NCBI RefSeq assembly: GCF_030272615.1
Contig: NW_026729152.1
Coordinates: forward strand, 137,501-167,500
Direction of reading: 5' to 3'
DNA: 30,000 nt
Origin: Cryptomeria japonica
Taxonomy: Eukaryota > Streptophyta > Pinopsida > Cupressales > Cupressaceae
How positions within the stretch are numbered: position 1 is the stretch's first letter; each line of letters opens with the position of its first letter. The notes beneath the pieces were generated by a model, which had not been told where the DNA came from, made no database searches, and saw only the letters and a program-made list of their open reading frames with translations. Position numbers and translations under genes: made by a program. Positions 19,315 to 30,000 of the stretch are shown one piece after another.

Positions 19315-20464
19315 CGCCGGGCGTCGCAATGCTATTTGAATAAACCTTTTGCCCGTTTGCGTTCTCGTCGGGGCCGGGCCGGGCCGGGGTGCGCTGCCCG
19401 CACTACCGCGCGCGCGGGGGCGACACCGAGCGCGCACCCGAGGCGCCCCGAGCACACAGGCCACGGTGCAACCCGGGCGTTGTGCGCGCACCCCGGTGCG
19501 CCCGAGGTGCTGCGCGCGCACCCAGGTGAAATCGGTGTGCACCTCGGCCAGTGCGCGCTCGGTCGAGTCGCGCACGTTGGCCAAGGTGCACGGTGATGTT
19601 TCTTACTCTAAGGTTCCGCACCAGACGCCCGGGACAGGTGAGCGAAGCTGGGCGGGGCCGGGTGCGCGGCCGGGGCAGGTGCACGCAGCTGGAGAGAGCT
19701 TTGGAGCACACTTCGGAGCGCACCAATGATGCGCTCCATTCAAAAGTTTCCTGAAAAGGCAAAAAAAGTTGAGATTATAGAATTTCCCACTTGAGAGATT
19801 GTAAAAAAAAAAAATTTAAAATGAAGGAAACGCGGGTGCCAAGGTGTGCGCAGCCCAGCCAAGGTGTGCGCACCAAGGCGCCCACCCTGGCGAAGGTGCA
19901 CGCAAGGTGCGCACCCGAGGCAAACCGGACAATTAACCCAACTTTCGACTTCGCGCGCACCTTGGAGCGCACTTCGGAGCGCTCCTTGGTGCGCACCAAT
20001 CTTGGGCACCTCGGAGTGCACCATGGCGCCCACCAAGGTGCGCACCCGGGGCAAACCGAGCTCCGACTTCGTGCGCACCTTGGAGCGCACGAAAGGTGCG
20101 CACCATGGCGCCCACCAAGGTGCGCAGCCCAGCCAAGGCGTGCGCATCAAGGTGCGCACCCTGGCGAAGGTGCGCACCCGGGGCAAACCGAGCTCCGACT
20201 TCGTGCGCACCTTGGAGCGCACAAAAGGTGCGCAACCCAGCCAAGGTGTGCGCACCCCGGTCAAACCGAGCTCCGAATCGTGCGCACCAGAGGTGCACGC
20301 CATCGTGCGCACCTTGGAGCACACTTCGGAGCCCTCCTTGGTGCGCGCCGATGTTGCGCACCTCGGAGCGCACCCGGGGAAAACAATGCAATTAACCCGA
20401 CTTTCGACTTCGTGGGCACCTCGGAGCGCTCTCGGGTTCGCACCTCGGAGCACACCGAGGTGCG
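19315..20464. repeat. 5S downstream stretch and first subrepeat block, unit 2
   Basis: Same contents as 11381-12530, shifted by 7934 bp, and no difference was noticed. No gene is present. Confidence 0.8.
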
Positions 20465-23400
20465 CACCTTTGATGCGCTGCCTTCACCAATTTCCAGAAA
20501 AGGCAAGAAAACATTGAGAAGGTGTGCGCACCGAGGTGCCCACCCTGGCGAAGGTGCACGCGAGGTGCGCACCCGGGGCAAACCGGGCTCCGACTTCGTG
20601 CACGCCGCACCTTGGAGCACACTTCGGAGCGCTCCTTGGTGCGCACCAGGGCGCGCAACCCAGCCGAGGTGCCCACCCCGGCGAAGGTGCACGCGAGGTG
20701 CGCACCCGGGGCAAACCGGGCTCCGACTTCGTGCACGCCATGGTGCCCACCGCGGCGAAGGTGCACGCGAGGTGCGCACCCGGGGCAAACCGGGCTCCGA
20801 CTTCGTGCACGCCGCACCTTGGAGCACACTTCGGAGCGCTCCTTGGTGCGCACCATGGTGCCCACCAGGGCGCGCAACCCCGCCGAAGGTGCACGCGAGG
20901 TGCGCACCCGGGGCAAACCGGGCTCCGACTTCGTGCACGCCGCACCTTGGAGCACACTTCGGAGCGCTCCTTGGTGCGCACCATGGTGCCCACCAGGGCG
21001 CGCAACCCCGCCGAAGGTGCACGCGAGGTGCGCACCCGGGGCAAACCGGGCTCCGACTTCGTGCACGCCATGGTGCGCACCGCGGCGAAGGTGCGCACCC
21101 GGGGCAAACCGGGCTCCGACTTCGTGCACGCCGCACCTTGGAGCACACTTCGGAGCGCTCCTTGGTGCGCACCAGGGCGCGCAACCCAGCCGAGGTGCCC
21201 ACCCCGGCGAAGGTGCACGCGAGGTGCGTACCCGGGGCAAACCGGGCTCCGACTTCGTGCACGCCGCACCTTGGAGCACACTTCGGAGCGCTCCTTGGTG
21301 CGCACCATGGTGCCCACCAGGCCGCGCAACCCAGCCAAGGTGTGCGCACCAAGGTGCACGCGAGGTGCGCACCCGGGGCAAACCGGGGTCCGACTTCGTG
21401 CACGCCGCACCTTGGAGCACACATCGGGGCGCTCCCGGGTTCGCACCGGCGTTGCGCACCGTGGTGGGCACCTCGGAGCACACCAAGGTGGGCAGCGAGG
21501 TGCGCACCTTTGATGCGATGCCTTCACTAATTTCCATAAAAGGCAAAAAAAAAACGAGATTTTAAAATTTCCGTTTTGAAAGATAGTGAGAAAAAGGGAA
21601 TGCTGGTGCCATCTTGAGCCCGCCCTGGTGCGCAGCCCAGCCAAGGTGTGCGCACCAAGGTGCCCACCCTGGCGAAGGTGCGCGCCCGGGCAATTAACCC
21701 AACTTCCAACTTCGCGCGCGCCAGGGTGGGAGCGCACCCAACAACCGGGCCTGGGAAGAGCCAATGCGAGAAACCCCACCAAACGCTCTGACAAAAAAAG
21801 AGGGGGCGCTCCAGTAACCCCGCTTCGGAGCGCACCCTGGGCAAACCCAGCCAAGGTGCCCACCCCGGCCAAGGTGCAGGCGAGGTGCGCACCCGGGGCA
21901 AACCGGGCTCCGACAACGTGCACGCCGCACCTTGGAGCACACTTCGTAGCGCTCCCGGGTGCGCACCTCAGAGCACACCAAGGTGGGCAGCGAGGTGCGC
22001 ACCTTTGATGCGCTGCCTTCACTAATTTCCAGAAAAGGCAAAAAAAAAAGGAGATTTTAAAATTTCCGTTTTGAAAGATAGTGAAAAAAACGGAACGCGC
22101 GTGCCATCTTGAGCCCGCCCTGGTGCGCAGCCCAGGTAAGGTGCCCACCCTGGCAAAGGTGCGCACCCGGGCAATTAACCCTACTTCCGACTTCGTGCGC
22201 GCCAGGGTGGCAACCGGGCCTCGGAAGAGCCAATGCGAGAAACCCCACCAAACGCTCCGACAAAAAAAGAGGCGGCGCTCCAATAACCCCGCTTCGGAGC
22301 GCAGCCGGGGCAAACCCAGCCAAGGTGCCCACCCCGACGAAGGTGCACGCGAGGTGCGCACCCGGGGCAAACCGGGCTCCGACAACGTGCACGCAGCACC
22401 TTGGAGCACACTTCGAAGCACTCCCGGGTGCCCACCGGCGTTGCGCACCGTGGTGGGCAGCGAGGTGCGCACCTTTGATGCGCTGCCTTCACTAATTTCC
22501 AGAAAAAGGCAAAAAAAAATGAGATTTTAAAATTTCCGTTTTGAAAGATAGTGAAAAAAAAGGAACGCGGGTGCCATCTTGAGCCCGCCCTGGTGCGCAG
22601 CCCAGGCAAGGCATGCGCACCAAGGTGCCCACCCGAGGTGCACACCCGGGGCAAACCGGGCTCCGACTTCGTGCAGGCCGCACCTTGGAGCACACTTCGG
22701 AGCGCTCCTTGGTGCGCACCATGGTGCCCACCAGGGCGCGCAACCCAGCCAAGGTCTGCACACCAAGGTGCCCACCCCGGCGAAGGTGCACGCGAGGTGC
22801 GCACCCGGGGCAAACCGGGCTCCGACTTCGTGCACGCCATGGTGCCCACCGCGGCGAAGGTGCACGCGAGGTGCGCACCCGGGGCAAACCGGGCTCCGAC
22901 TTCGTGCACGCCGCACCTTGGAGCACACTTCGGAGCGCTCCTTGGTGCGCACCATGGTGCCCACCAGGGCGCGCAACCCAGCCAAGGTGTGCGCACCAAG
23001 GTGCACGCGAGGTGCGCACCCGGGGCAAACCGGGGTCCGACTTCGTGCACGCCGCACCTTGGAGCACACATCGGAGCGCTCCCAGGTTCGCACCAGCGTT
23101 GCGCACCTTTGATGCGCTGCCTTCACTAATTTCCAGAAAAGGCAAAAAAAAACGATATTTTAAAATTTCCGTTCTGAAAGATAGTGAAAAAAACGGAACG
23201 CGGGTGCCATCTTGAGCCCTTCCTGGTGCGCAGCCCAGGCAAGTTGTGCGCACCAAGGTGCCCACCCTGGCGGAGGTGCGCGCCCGGGGCAAACCGGGCT
23301 CCGACTTCGTGCACTGCATGGTGCCCACCAAGGCGCGCAACCCAGCCAAGGTGCCCACCGCAGCGAAGGTGCACGCGAGGTGCACACCCGGGGCAAACCG

Positions 23401-25852
23401 GGCTCCGACTTCGTGCACAGCCGCACCTTGGAGCACACTTCAGAGCGCTCCTTGGTGCGCACCAGGGCGCGCAACCCAGCCGAGGTGCCCACCCCGGCGA
23501 AGGTGCACGCGAGGTGCGCACCCGGGGCAAACCGGGCTCCGACTTCGTGCACGCCATGGTGCCCACCGCGGCGAAGGTGCGCACCCGGGGCAAACCGGGC
23601 TCCGACTTCGTGCACGCCGCACCTTGGAGCACACTTCGGAGCGCTCCTTGGTGCGCACCATGGTGCCCACCAGGCCGCGCAACCCAGCCAAGGTGTGCGC
23701 ACCAAGGTGCACGCGAGGTGCGCACCCGGGGCAAACCGGGGTCCGACTTCGTGCACGCCGCACCTTGGAGCACACATCGGGGCGCTCCCGGGTTCGCACC
23801 GGCGTTGCGCACCGTGGTGGGCACCTCGGAGCACACCAAGGTGGGCAGCGAGGTGCGCACCTTTGATGCGATGCCTTCACTAATTTCCATAAAAGGCAAA
23901 AAAAAAACGAGATTTTAAAATTTCCGTTTTGAAAGATAGTGAGAAAAAGGGAATGCTGGTGCCATCTTGAGCCCGCCCTGGTGCGCAGCCCAGCCAAGGT
24001 TTGCGCACCAAGGTGCCCACCCTGGCGAAGGTGCGCGCCCGGGCAATTAACCCAACTTCCAACTTCGCGCGCGCCAGGGTGGGAGCGCACCCAACAACCG
24101 GGCCTGGGAAGAGCCAATGCGAGAAACCCCACCAAACTCTCTGACAAAAAAAGAGGGGGCGCTCCAGTAACCCCGCTTCGGAGCGCACCCTGGGCAAACC
24201 CAGCCAAGGTGCCCACCCCGGCCAAGGTGCAGGCGAGGTGCGCACCCGGGGCAAACCGGGCTCCGACAACGTGCACGCCGCACCTTGGAGCACACTTCGT
24301 AGCGCTCCCGGGTGCGCACCTCAGAGCACACCAAGGTGGGCAGCGAGGTGCGCACCTTTGATGCGCTGCCTTCACTAATTTCCAGAAAAGGCAAAAAAAA
24401 AAGGAGATTTTAAAATTTCCGTTTTGAAAGATAGTGAAAAAAACGGAACGCGCGTGCCATCTTGAGCCCGCCCTGGTGCGCAGCCCAGGTAAGGTGCCAC
24501 CCTGGCAAAGGTGCGCACCCGGGCAATTAACCCTACTTCCGACTTCGTGCGCGCCAGGGTGGCAACCGGGCCTCGGAAGAGCCAATGCGAGAAACCCCAC
24601 CAAACGCTCCGACAAAAAAAGAGGCGGCGCTCCAATAACCCCGCTTCGGAGCGCAGCCGGGGCAAACCAAGCCAAGGTGCCCACCCCGACGAAGGTGCAC
24701 GCGAGGTGCGCACCCGGGGCAAACCGGGCTCCGACAACGTGCACGCAACACCTTGGAGCACACTTCGAAGCACTCCCGGGTGCCCACCGGCGTTGCGCAC
24801 CGTGGTGGGCAGCGAGGTGCGCACCTTTGATGCGCTGCCTTCACTAATTTCCAGAAAAAGGCAAAAAAAAATGAGATTTTAAAATTTCCGTTTTGAAAGA
24901 TAGTGAAAAAAAAGGAACGCGGGTGCCATCTTGAGCCCGCCCTGGTGCGCAGCCCAGGCAAGGCATGCGCACCAAGGTGCCCACCCGAGGTGCACACCCG
25001 GGGCAAACCGGGCTCCGACTTCGTGCAGGCCGCACCTTGGAGCACACTTCGGAGCGCTCCTTGGTGCGCACCATGGTGCCCACCAGGGCGCACCCGGGGC
25101 AAACCGGGCTCCGACTTTGTGCACGCCGCACCTTGGAGCACACATCGGAGCGCTCCCAGGTTCGCACCAGCGTTGCGCACCTTTGATGCGCTGCCTTCAC
25201 TAATTTCCAGAAAAGGCAAAAAAAAACGATATTTTAAAATTTCCGTTCTGAAAGATAGTGAAAAAAACGGAACGCGGGTGCCATCTTGAGCCCTTCCTGG
25301 TGCGCAGCCCAGGCAAGTTGTGCGCACCAAGGTGCCCACCCTGGCGGAGGTGCGCGCCCGGGGCAAACCGGGCTCCGACTTCGTGCACTGCATGGTGCCC
25401 ACCAAGGCGCGCAACCCAGCCAAGGTGCCCACCGCAGCGAAGGTGCACGCGAGGTGCGCACCCGAGGTGCACACCCGGGGCAAACCGGGCTCCGACTTCG
25501 TGCACGCCGCACCTTGGAGCACACTTCAGAGCGCTCCTTGGTACGCACCAGGGCGCGCAACCCAGCCAAGGTGCTCACCCCGGCGAAGGTGCACGCGAGG
25601 TGCGCACCCGGGGCAAACCGGGCTCGGACTTCGTGCACGCCGCACCTTGGAGCACACATCGGAGCGCTCCCGGGTTCGCACCAGCATTGCGCACCTTTGA
25701 TGCGCTGCCTTCACTAATTTCCAGAAAAGGCAAAAAAAAGAAAAAAATGAGATTTTAAAATTTCCGTTTTGAAAGATAGTGAAAAAAACGGAACGCGGGT
25801 GCCATCTTGAGCCCGCCCTGGTGTGCAGCCCAGGCAAGTTGTGCGCACCAAG
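20465..25852. repeat. CGCACC-type subrepeats with nested duplication, unit 2
   Basis: Homologue of 12531-17917. The inserted A at 23419 (GTGCACAGCCGCACC) makes the nested duplication 2353 bp here instead of 2352. The roughly 278-bp loss in the second nested copy is also present, so the nested duplication is older than the macro-repeat amplification. Confidence 0.85.
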
Positions 25853-27107
25853 GCACCCACCCTGGCCAAGGTGGGTCACGGGGTGGGTCCTAGGGTGGGT
25901 AACGGGGTGGGTACTAAGGTGCGTGCCAAGGTGGGTCATAGGGTGGGTGCCAAGGTGGGCACCAGGGTGGGTGTGCACCAACCCTAGCCAGGGTAGGTCA
26001 CGGGGTGGTTGTCGGGGTGGGCGTCAAGGAGCCAAGATGGGTGGCAAGTAGCCAAGTTGCGTGCCAAGGTGGGTGTCGGGGTGGGTGCCAAGGATCCAAG
26101 GTGGGTGCCAAGGAACCAAGGTGGGTGTCTGGGTGGGTGCCGAGGTGGGAGCCAGGGTGGGTCCCAAGGTGAGTGCAAAGGTGGGTGCCAGGGTCAAGGT
26201 GAGTGCCAATGTGGGTTCCAAGGTGCCAGGGTCAGGGTGAGTGCCAATGTGGGTTCAAAGGTGCTAAGTTGGGTGCGAGGTTGGGTGCGAGGGTGGGTGG
26301 GTGCCAAGGTGTGCTAGGTGGAAGCCCGGGTGGGTCGGCATCCCATGGGTGTCGAGTTGGGTGCCTGATGGGTGCTTCTTGTCAAGTTTTAGTCGTCGGG
26401 ACTCATTTCGAGCCTTAGAGGTCGTTTCTTGTCCGGTTGCCCTGTCTTCGACCTGGGAACCCAATTTTGGTCCTCGGGTCCCATTTTTTTTTGTCTCGCA
26501 TCCCACTTTTGGCCTGTGGCCTTTTCGGGGTCGATTCTCGTTTTGGGCATCAGAGCATGTTTCTTCTCCTAAAACCCAATATTTGTTTATTAAGTCTCGG
26601 AACACATTTTTGTTCTCGTGGACCCATCATGGGTCTTGGAACGCATTTGTGGTCCTTGGGTCCCATTTTGCATCCCGAAACTTGTGTTTTGGTGCTTGAT
26701 CCCTATTTTGGGTGCCCACCTTGCACCAAGTGCGCACCCGGGGCAAACCGAGCGCCTTGGTGCACCGGGGCAAGATCGAGCGTGCACCCGAGGCGCCCCG
26801 AACATGCACCAAGGTGCACTCGGCCCACATGTGAGCGCAGGTCGTTGCGCCCGAGGTGGTGTGTGGGCACCGCGTTGCAGACGGGACACTGCACGCACAC
26901 GACGCCCCCTCCAGGTGCACGCACGTAGGCCGGGCCGGGTGCACACCCGACGCCCTAGCAAGGTGCGCGCACCCGGGCAGGGCTCACACTTGGCGAACGG
27001 GGCGCACTTCGCGAGGGAGGGTGTGCACCTCGACGGGGGTGGGTGGCCGGGGTGGATTCGCACGTGGGTCGCGGTTTGCTAAGTACACACTGCGACAAGC
27101 TCATAAC

Positions 27108-27225
27108 GGGTGCGATCATACCAGCGTTAGTGCACCGGATCCCATCAGAACTCCGCAGTTAAGCGCGCTTGGGCCGGAGTAGTACTGGGATGGGTGACCT
27201 CCCGGGAAGTCCCGGTGTTGCACCC
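27108..27225 (+). rRNA. 5S rRNA: 5S ribosomal RNA, copy 3
   Basis: Third copy, 7924 bp after copy 2, with the same 118-bp sequence and upstream flank. The 10-bp spacing difference from the first interval is fully explained by two spacer indels (11 bp near 18749, 1 bp at 23419). Confidence 0.97.
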
Positions 27226-27238
27226 TTTTTTAGTTTTT
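27226..27238 (+). terminator. Pol III terminator of 5S copy 3
   Basis: T6-AG-T5 directly after the gene, unchanged from the other copies. Confidence 0.9.
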
Positions 27239-30000
27239 CGCCGGGCGTCGCAATGCTATTTGAATAAACCTTTTGCCCGTTTGCGTTCTCGTCGGGGCCG
27301 GGCCGGGCCGGGGTGCGCTGCCCGCACTACCGCGCGCGCGGGGGCGACACCGAGCGCGCACCCGAGGCGCCCCGAGCACACAGGCCACGGTGCAACCCGG
27401 GCGTTGTGCGCGCACCCCGGTGCGCCCGAGGTGCTGCGCGCGCACCCAGGTGAAATCGGTGTGCACCTCGGCCAGTGCGCGCTCGGTCGAGTCGCGCACG
27501 TTGGCCAAGGTGCACGGTGATGTTTCTTACTCTAAGGTTCCGCACCAGACGCCCGGGACAGGTGAGCGAAGCTGGGCGGGGCCGGGTGCGCGGCCGGGGC
27601 AGGTGCACGCAGCTGGAGAGAGCTTTGGAGCACACTTCGGAGCGCACCAATGATGCGCTCCATTCAAAAGTTTCCTGAAAAGGCAAAAAAAGTTGAGATT
27701 ATAGAATTTCCCACTTGAGAGATTGTAAAAAAAAAAAATTTAAAATGAAGGAAACGCGGGTGCCAAGGTGTGCGCAGCCCAGCCAAGGTGTGCGCACCAA
27801 GGCGCCCACCCTGGCGAAGGTGCACGCAAGGTGCGCACCCGAGGCAAACCGGACAATTAACCCAACTTTCGACTTCGCGCGCACCTTGGAGCGCACTTCG
27901 GAGCGCTCCTTGGTGCGCACCAATCTTGGGCACCTCGGAGTGCACCATGGCGCCCACCAAGGTGCGCACCCGGGGCAAACCGAGCTCCGACTTCGTGCGC
28001 ACCTTGGAGCGCACGAAAGGTGCGCACCATGGCGCCCACCAAGGTGCGCAGCCCAGCCAAGGCGTGCGCATCAAGGTGCGCACCCTGGCGAAGGTGCGCA
28101 CCCGGGGCAAACCGAGCTCCGACTTCGTGCGCACCTTGGAGCGCACAAAAGGTGCGCAACCCAGCCAAGGTGTGCGCACCCCGGTCAAACCGAGCTCCGA
28201 ATCGTGCGCACCAGAGGTGCACGCCATCGTGCGCACCTTGGAGCACACTTCGGAGCCCTCCTTGGTGCGCGCCGATGTTGCGCACCTCGGAGCGCACCCG
28301 GGGAAAACAATGCAATTAACCCGACTTTCGACTTCGTGGGCACCTCGGAGCGCTCTCGGGTTCGCACCTCGGAGCACACCGAGGTGCCCACCCTGGCGAA
28401 GGTGCACGCGAGGTGCGCACACCGGGGCAAACCGGGCTCCGACTTCGTGCACGCCGCACCTTGGAGCACACTTCGGAGCGCTCCTTGGTGCGCACCAGGG
28501 CGCGCAACCCAGCCGAGGTGCCCACCCCGGCGAAGGTGCACGCGAGGTGCGCACCCGGGGCAAACCGGGCTCCGACTTCGTGCACGCCATGGTGCCCACC
28601 GCGGCGAAGGTGCACGCGAGGTGCGCACCCGGGGCAAACCGGGCTCCGACTTCGTGCACGCCGCACCTTGGAGCACACTTCGGAGCGCTCCTTGGTGCGC
28701 ACCATGGTGCCCACCAGGGCGCGCAACCCCGCCGAAGGTGCACGCGAGGTGCGCACCCGGGGCAAACCGGGCTCCGACTTCGTGCACGCCGCACCTTGGA
28801 GCACACTTCGGAGCGCTCCTTGGTGCGCACCATGGTGCCCACCAGGGCGCGCAACCCCGCCGAAGGTGCACGCGAGGTGCGCACCCGGGGCAAACCGGGC
28901 TCCGACTTCGTGCACGCCATGGTGCGCACCGCGGCGAAGGTGCGCACCCGGGGCAAACCGGGCTCCGACTTCGTGCACGCCGCACCTTGGAGCACACTTC
29001 GGAGCGCTCCTTGGTGCGCACCAGGGCGCGCAACCCAGCCGAGGTGCCCACCCCGGCGAAGGTGCACGCGAGGTGCGTACCCGGGGCAAACCGGGCTCCG
29101 ACTTCGTGCACGCCGCACCTTGGAGCACACTTCGGAGCGCTCCTTGGTGCGCACCATGGTGCCCACCAGGCCGCGCAACCCAGCCAAGGTGTGCGCACCA
29201 AGGTGCACGCGAGGTGCGCACCCGGGGCAAACCGGGGTCCGACTTCGTGCACGCCGCACCTTGGAGCACACATCGGGGCGCTCCCGGGTTCGCACCGGCG
29301 TTGCGCACCGTGGTGGGCACCTCGGAGCACACCAAGGTGGGCAGCGAGGTGCGCACCTTTGATGCGATGCCTTCACTAATTTCCATAAAAGGCAAAAAAA
29401 AAACGAGATTTTAAAATTTCCGTTTTGAAAGATAGTGAGAAAAAGGGAATGCTGGTGCCATCTTGAGCCCGCCCTGGTGCGCAGCCCAGCCAAGGTGTGC
29501 GCACCAAGGTGCCCACCCTGGCGAAGGTGCGCGCCCGGGCAATTAACCCAACTTCCAACTTCGCGCGCGCCAGGGTGGGAGCGCACCCAACAACCGGGCC
29601 TGGGAAGAGCCAATGCGAGAAACCCCACCAAACGCTCTGACAAAAAAAGAGGGGGCGCTCCAGTAACCCCGCTTCGGAGCGCACCCTGGGCAAACCCAGC
29701 CAAGGTGCCCACCCCGGCCAAGGTGCAGGCGAGGTGCGCACCCGGGGCAAACCGGGCTCCGACAACGTGCACGCCGCACCTTGGAGCACACTTCGTAGCG
29801 CTCCCGGGTGCGCACCTCAGAGCACACCAAGGTGGGCAGCGAGGTGCGCACCTTTGATGCGCTGCCTTCACTAATTTCCAGAAAAGGCAAAAAAAAAAGG
29901 AGATTTTAAAATTTCCGTTTTGAAAGATAGTGAAAAAAACGGAACGCGCGTGCCATCTTGAGCCCGCCCTGGTGCGCAGCCCAGGTAAGGTGCCCACCCT
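27239..30000. repeat. 5S downstream stretch and subrepeats, unit 3 (cut by window edge)
   Basis: Matches unit 1 from 11381 on, except for the 76-bp deletion at 28380/28381 and one inserted base near 28417. AT-rich islands begin at 29361 and 29856. It ends inside the subrepeat corresponding to 14.2 kb of unit 1. A single frame open across 27664-29997 on the - strand exists only because the 76-bp loss joins two stop-poor frames. It is not considered a gene. Confidence 0.8.

Larger units (their letters stand above)
17918..25852 (+). repeat. 5S macro-repeat unit 2 (7.94 kb)
   Basis: Full second copy, almost identical to unit 1 over its length. It is 12 bp longer because of an 11-bp tandem duplication (TGTTTTGGTTG, about 18749-18759) and a single inserted A at 23419. 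Its left boundary joins the CGCACC-type subrepeats of unit 1 (to CACCAAGG at 17918) to the minisatellite start. This gives the true repeat junction, which recurs at 25853. Confidence 0.95.
25853..30000 (+). repeat. 5S macro-repeat unit 3 (partial, runs off the right edge)
   Basis: The third copy is present for 4.15 kb. It shares A at 26037 with unit 2 but lacks unit 2's 11-bp duplication. At 28380/28381 it lacks the 76 bp that are at 12523-12598 in unit 1 and 20457-20532 in unit 2. It also has one extra base just after (GCGCACACCGGGG near 28417). It is open at the window edge, so more copies may follow. Confidence 0.95.

Noticed and set aside
27664-29997. 777-residue open frame on the - strand
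   Set aside because: It spans repeats open in several frames on both strands, is Arg/Ala/Pro/Cys-rich with no domain, and becomes this long only through the 76-bp deletion in unit 3. Homologous parts in units 1 and 2 are split.

Overview
This window holds no convincing protein-coding gene. It reads as ribosomal DNA intergenic spacer from a land plant. Three identical 5S rRNA genes lie on the + strand. Thirteen copies of a sequence that matches the plant RNA polymerase I initiation consensus (TATATA followed by GGGG) lie on the - strand. The 5S sequence is the GC-richer seed-free/gymnosperm-like variant rather than the common angiosperm one. Together with the very long, repeat-rich spacer this suggests a gymnosperm, with a bryophyte, lycophyte or fern as the alternative. 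The species cannot be named, and neither 18S nor 26S rRNA is in the window.

Layout, left to right. 1-3935: about 21 copies of a 188-bp tandem repeat, open at the left edge. 3936-5300: three diverged 440-490 bp units, each with a Pol I-like start element and a long inverted repeat just downstream of it in the - strand sense. 5300-5662: a short 50/56-bp tandem repeat. 5663-6790: four 311-bp units, each with a promoter element. 6811-7556: an array of 52-bp repeats. 7557-8610: six more promoter units, mostly 157 bp. 8611-10455: short GC-rich and then G-rich GGTGGGTG minisatellite. From 9995 to the right edge there are two full copies and one partial copy of a roughly 7.92-kb macro-repeat. Each starts in the G-rich minisatellite, carries a 5S gene about 1.26 kb in, and continues into several kilobases of GC-rich GGTGCGCACC-type subrepeats interrupted by AT-rich islands.

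If the TATATAGGGG elements are the 45S start and its spacer promoters, 45S transcription runs leftward. The 188-bp array would then lie in the 5' external transcribed spacer leading to an 18S gene beyond the left edge. The 5S genes would be in the upstream spacer, transcribed in the opposite direction. That is a linked (L-type) 5S-45S arrangement with several 5S genes in one very large spacer. The 5S genes and their T-run terminators are the firm calls. The Pol I reading is strong pattern evidence without experimental support. The linkage to a complete 45S unit is inferred.

The many long open frames in the GC-rich parts are a by-product of stop-poor repeats: they are open on both strands, consist of arginine/alanine/proline-rich repeats, and rotate frame with the repeats.
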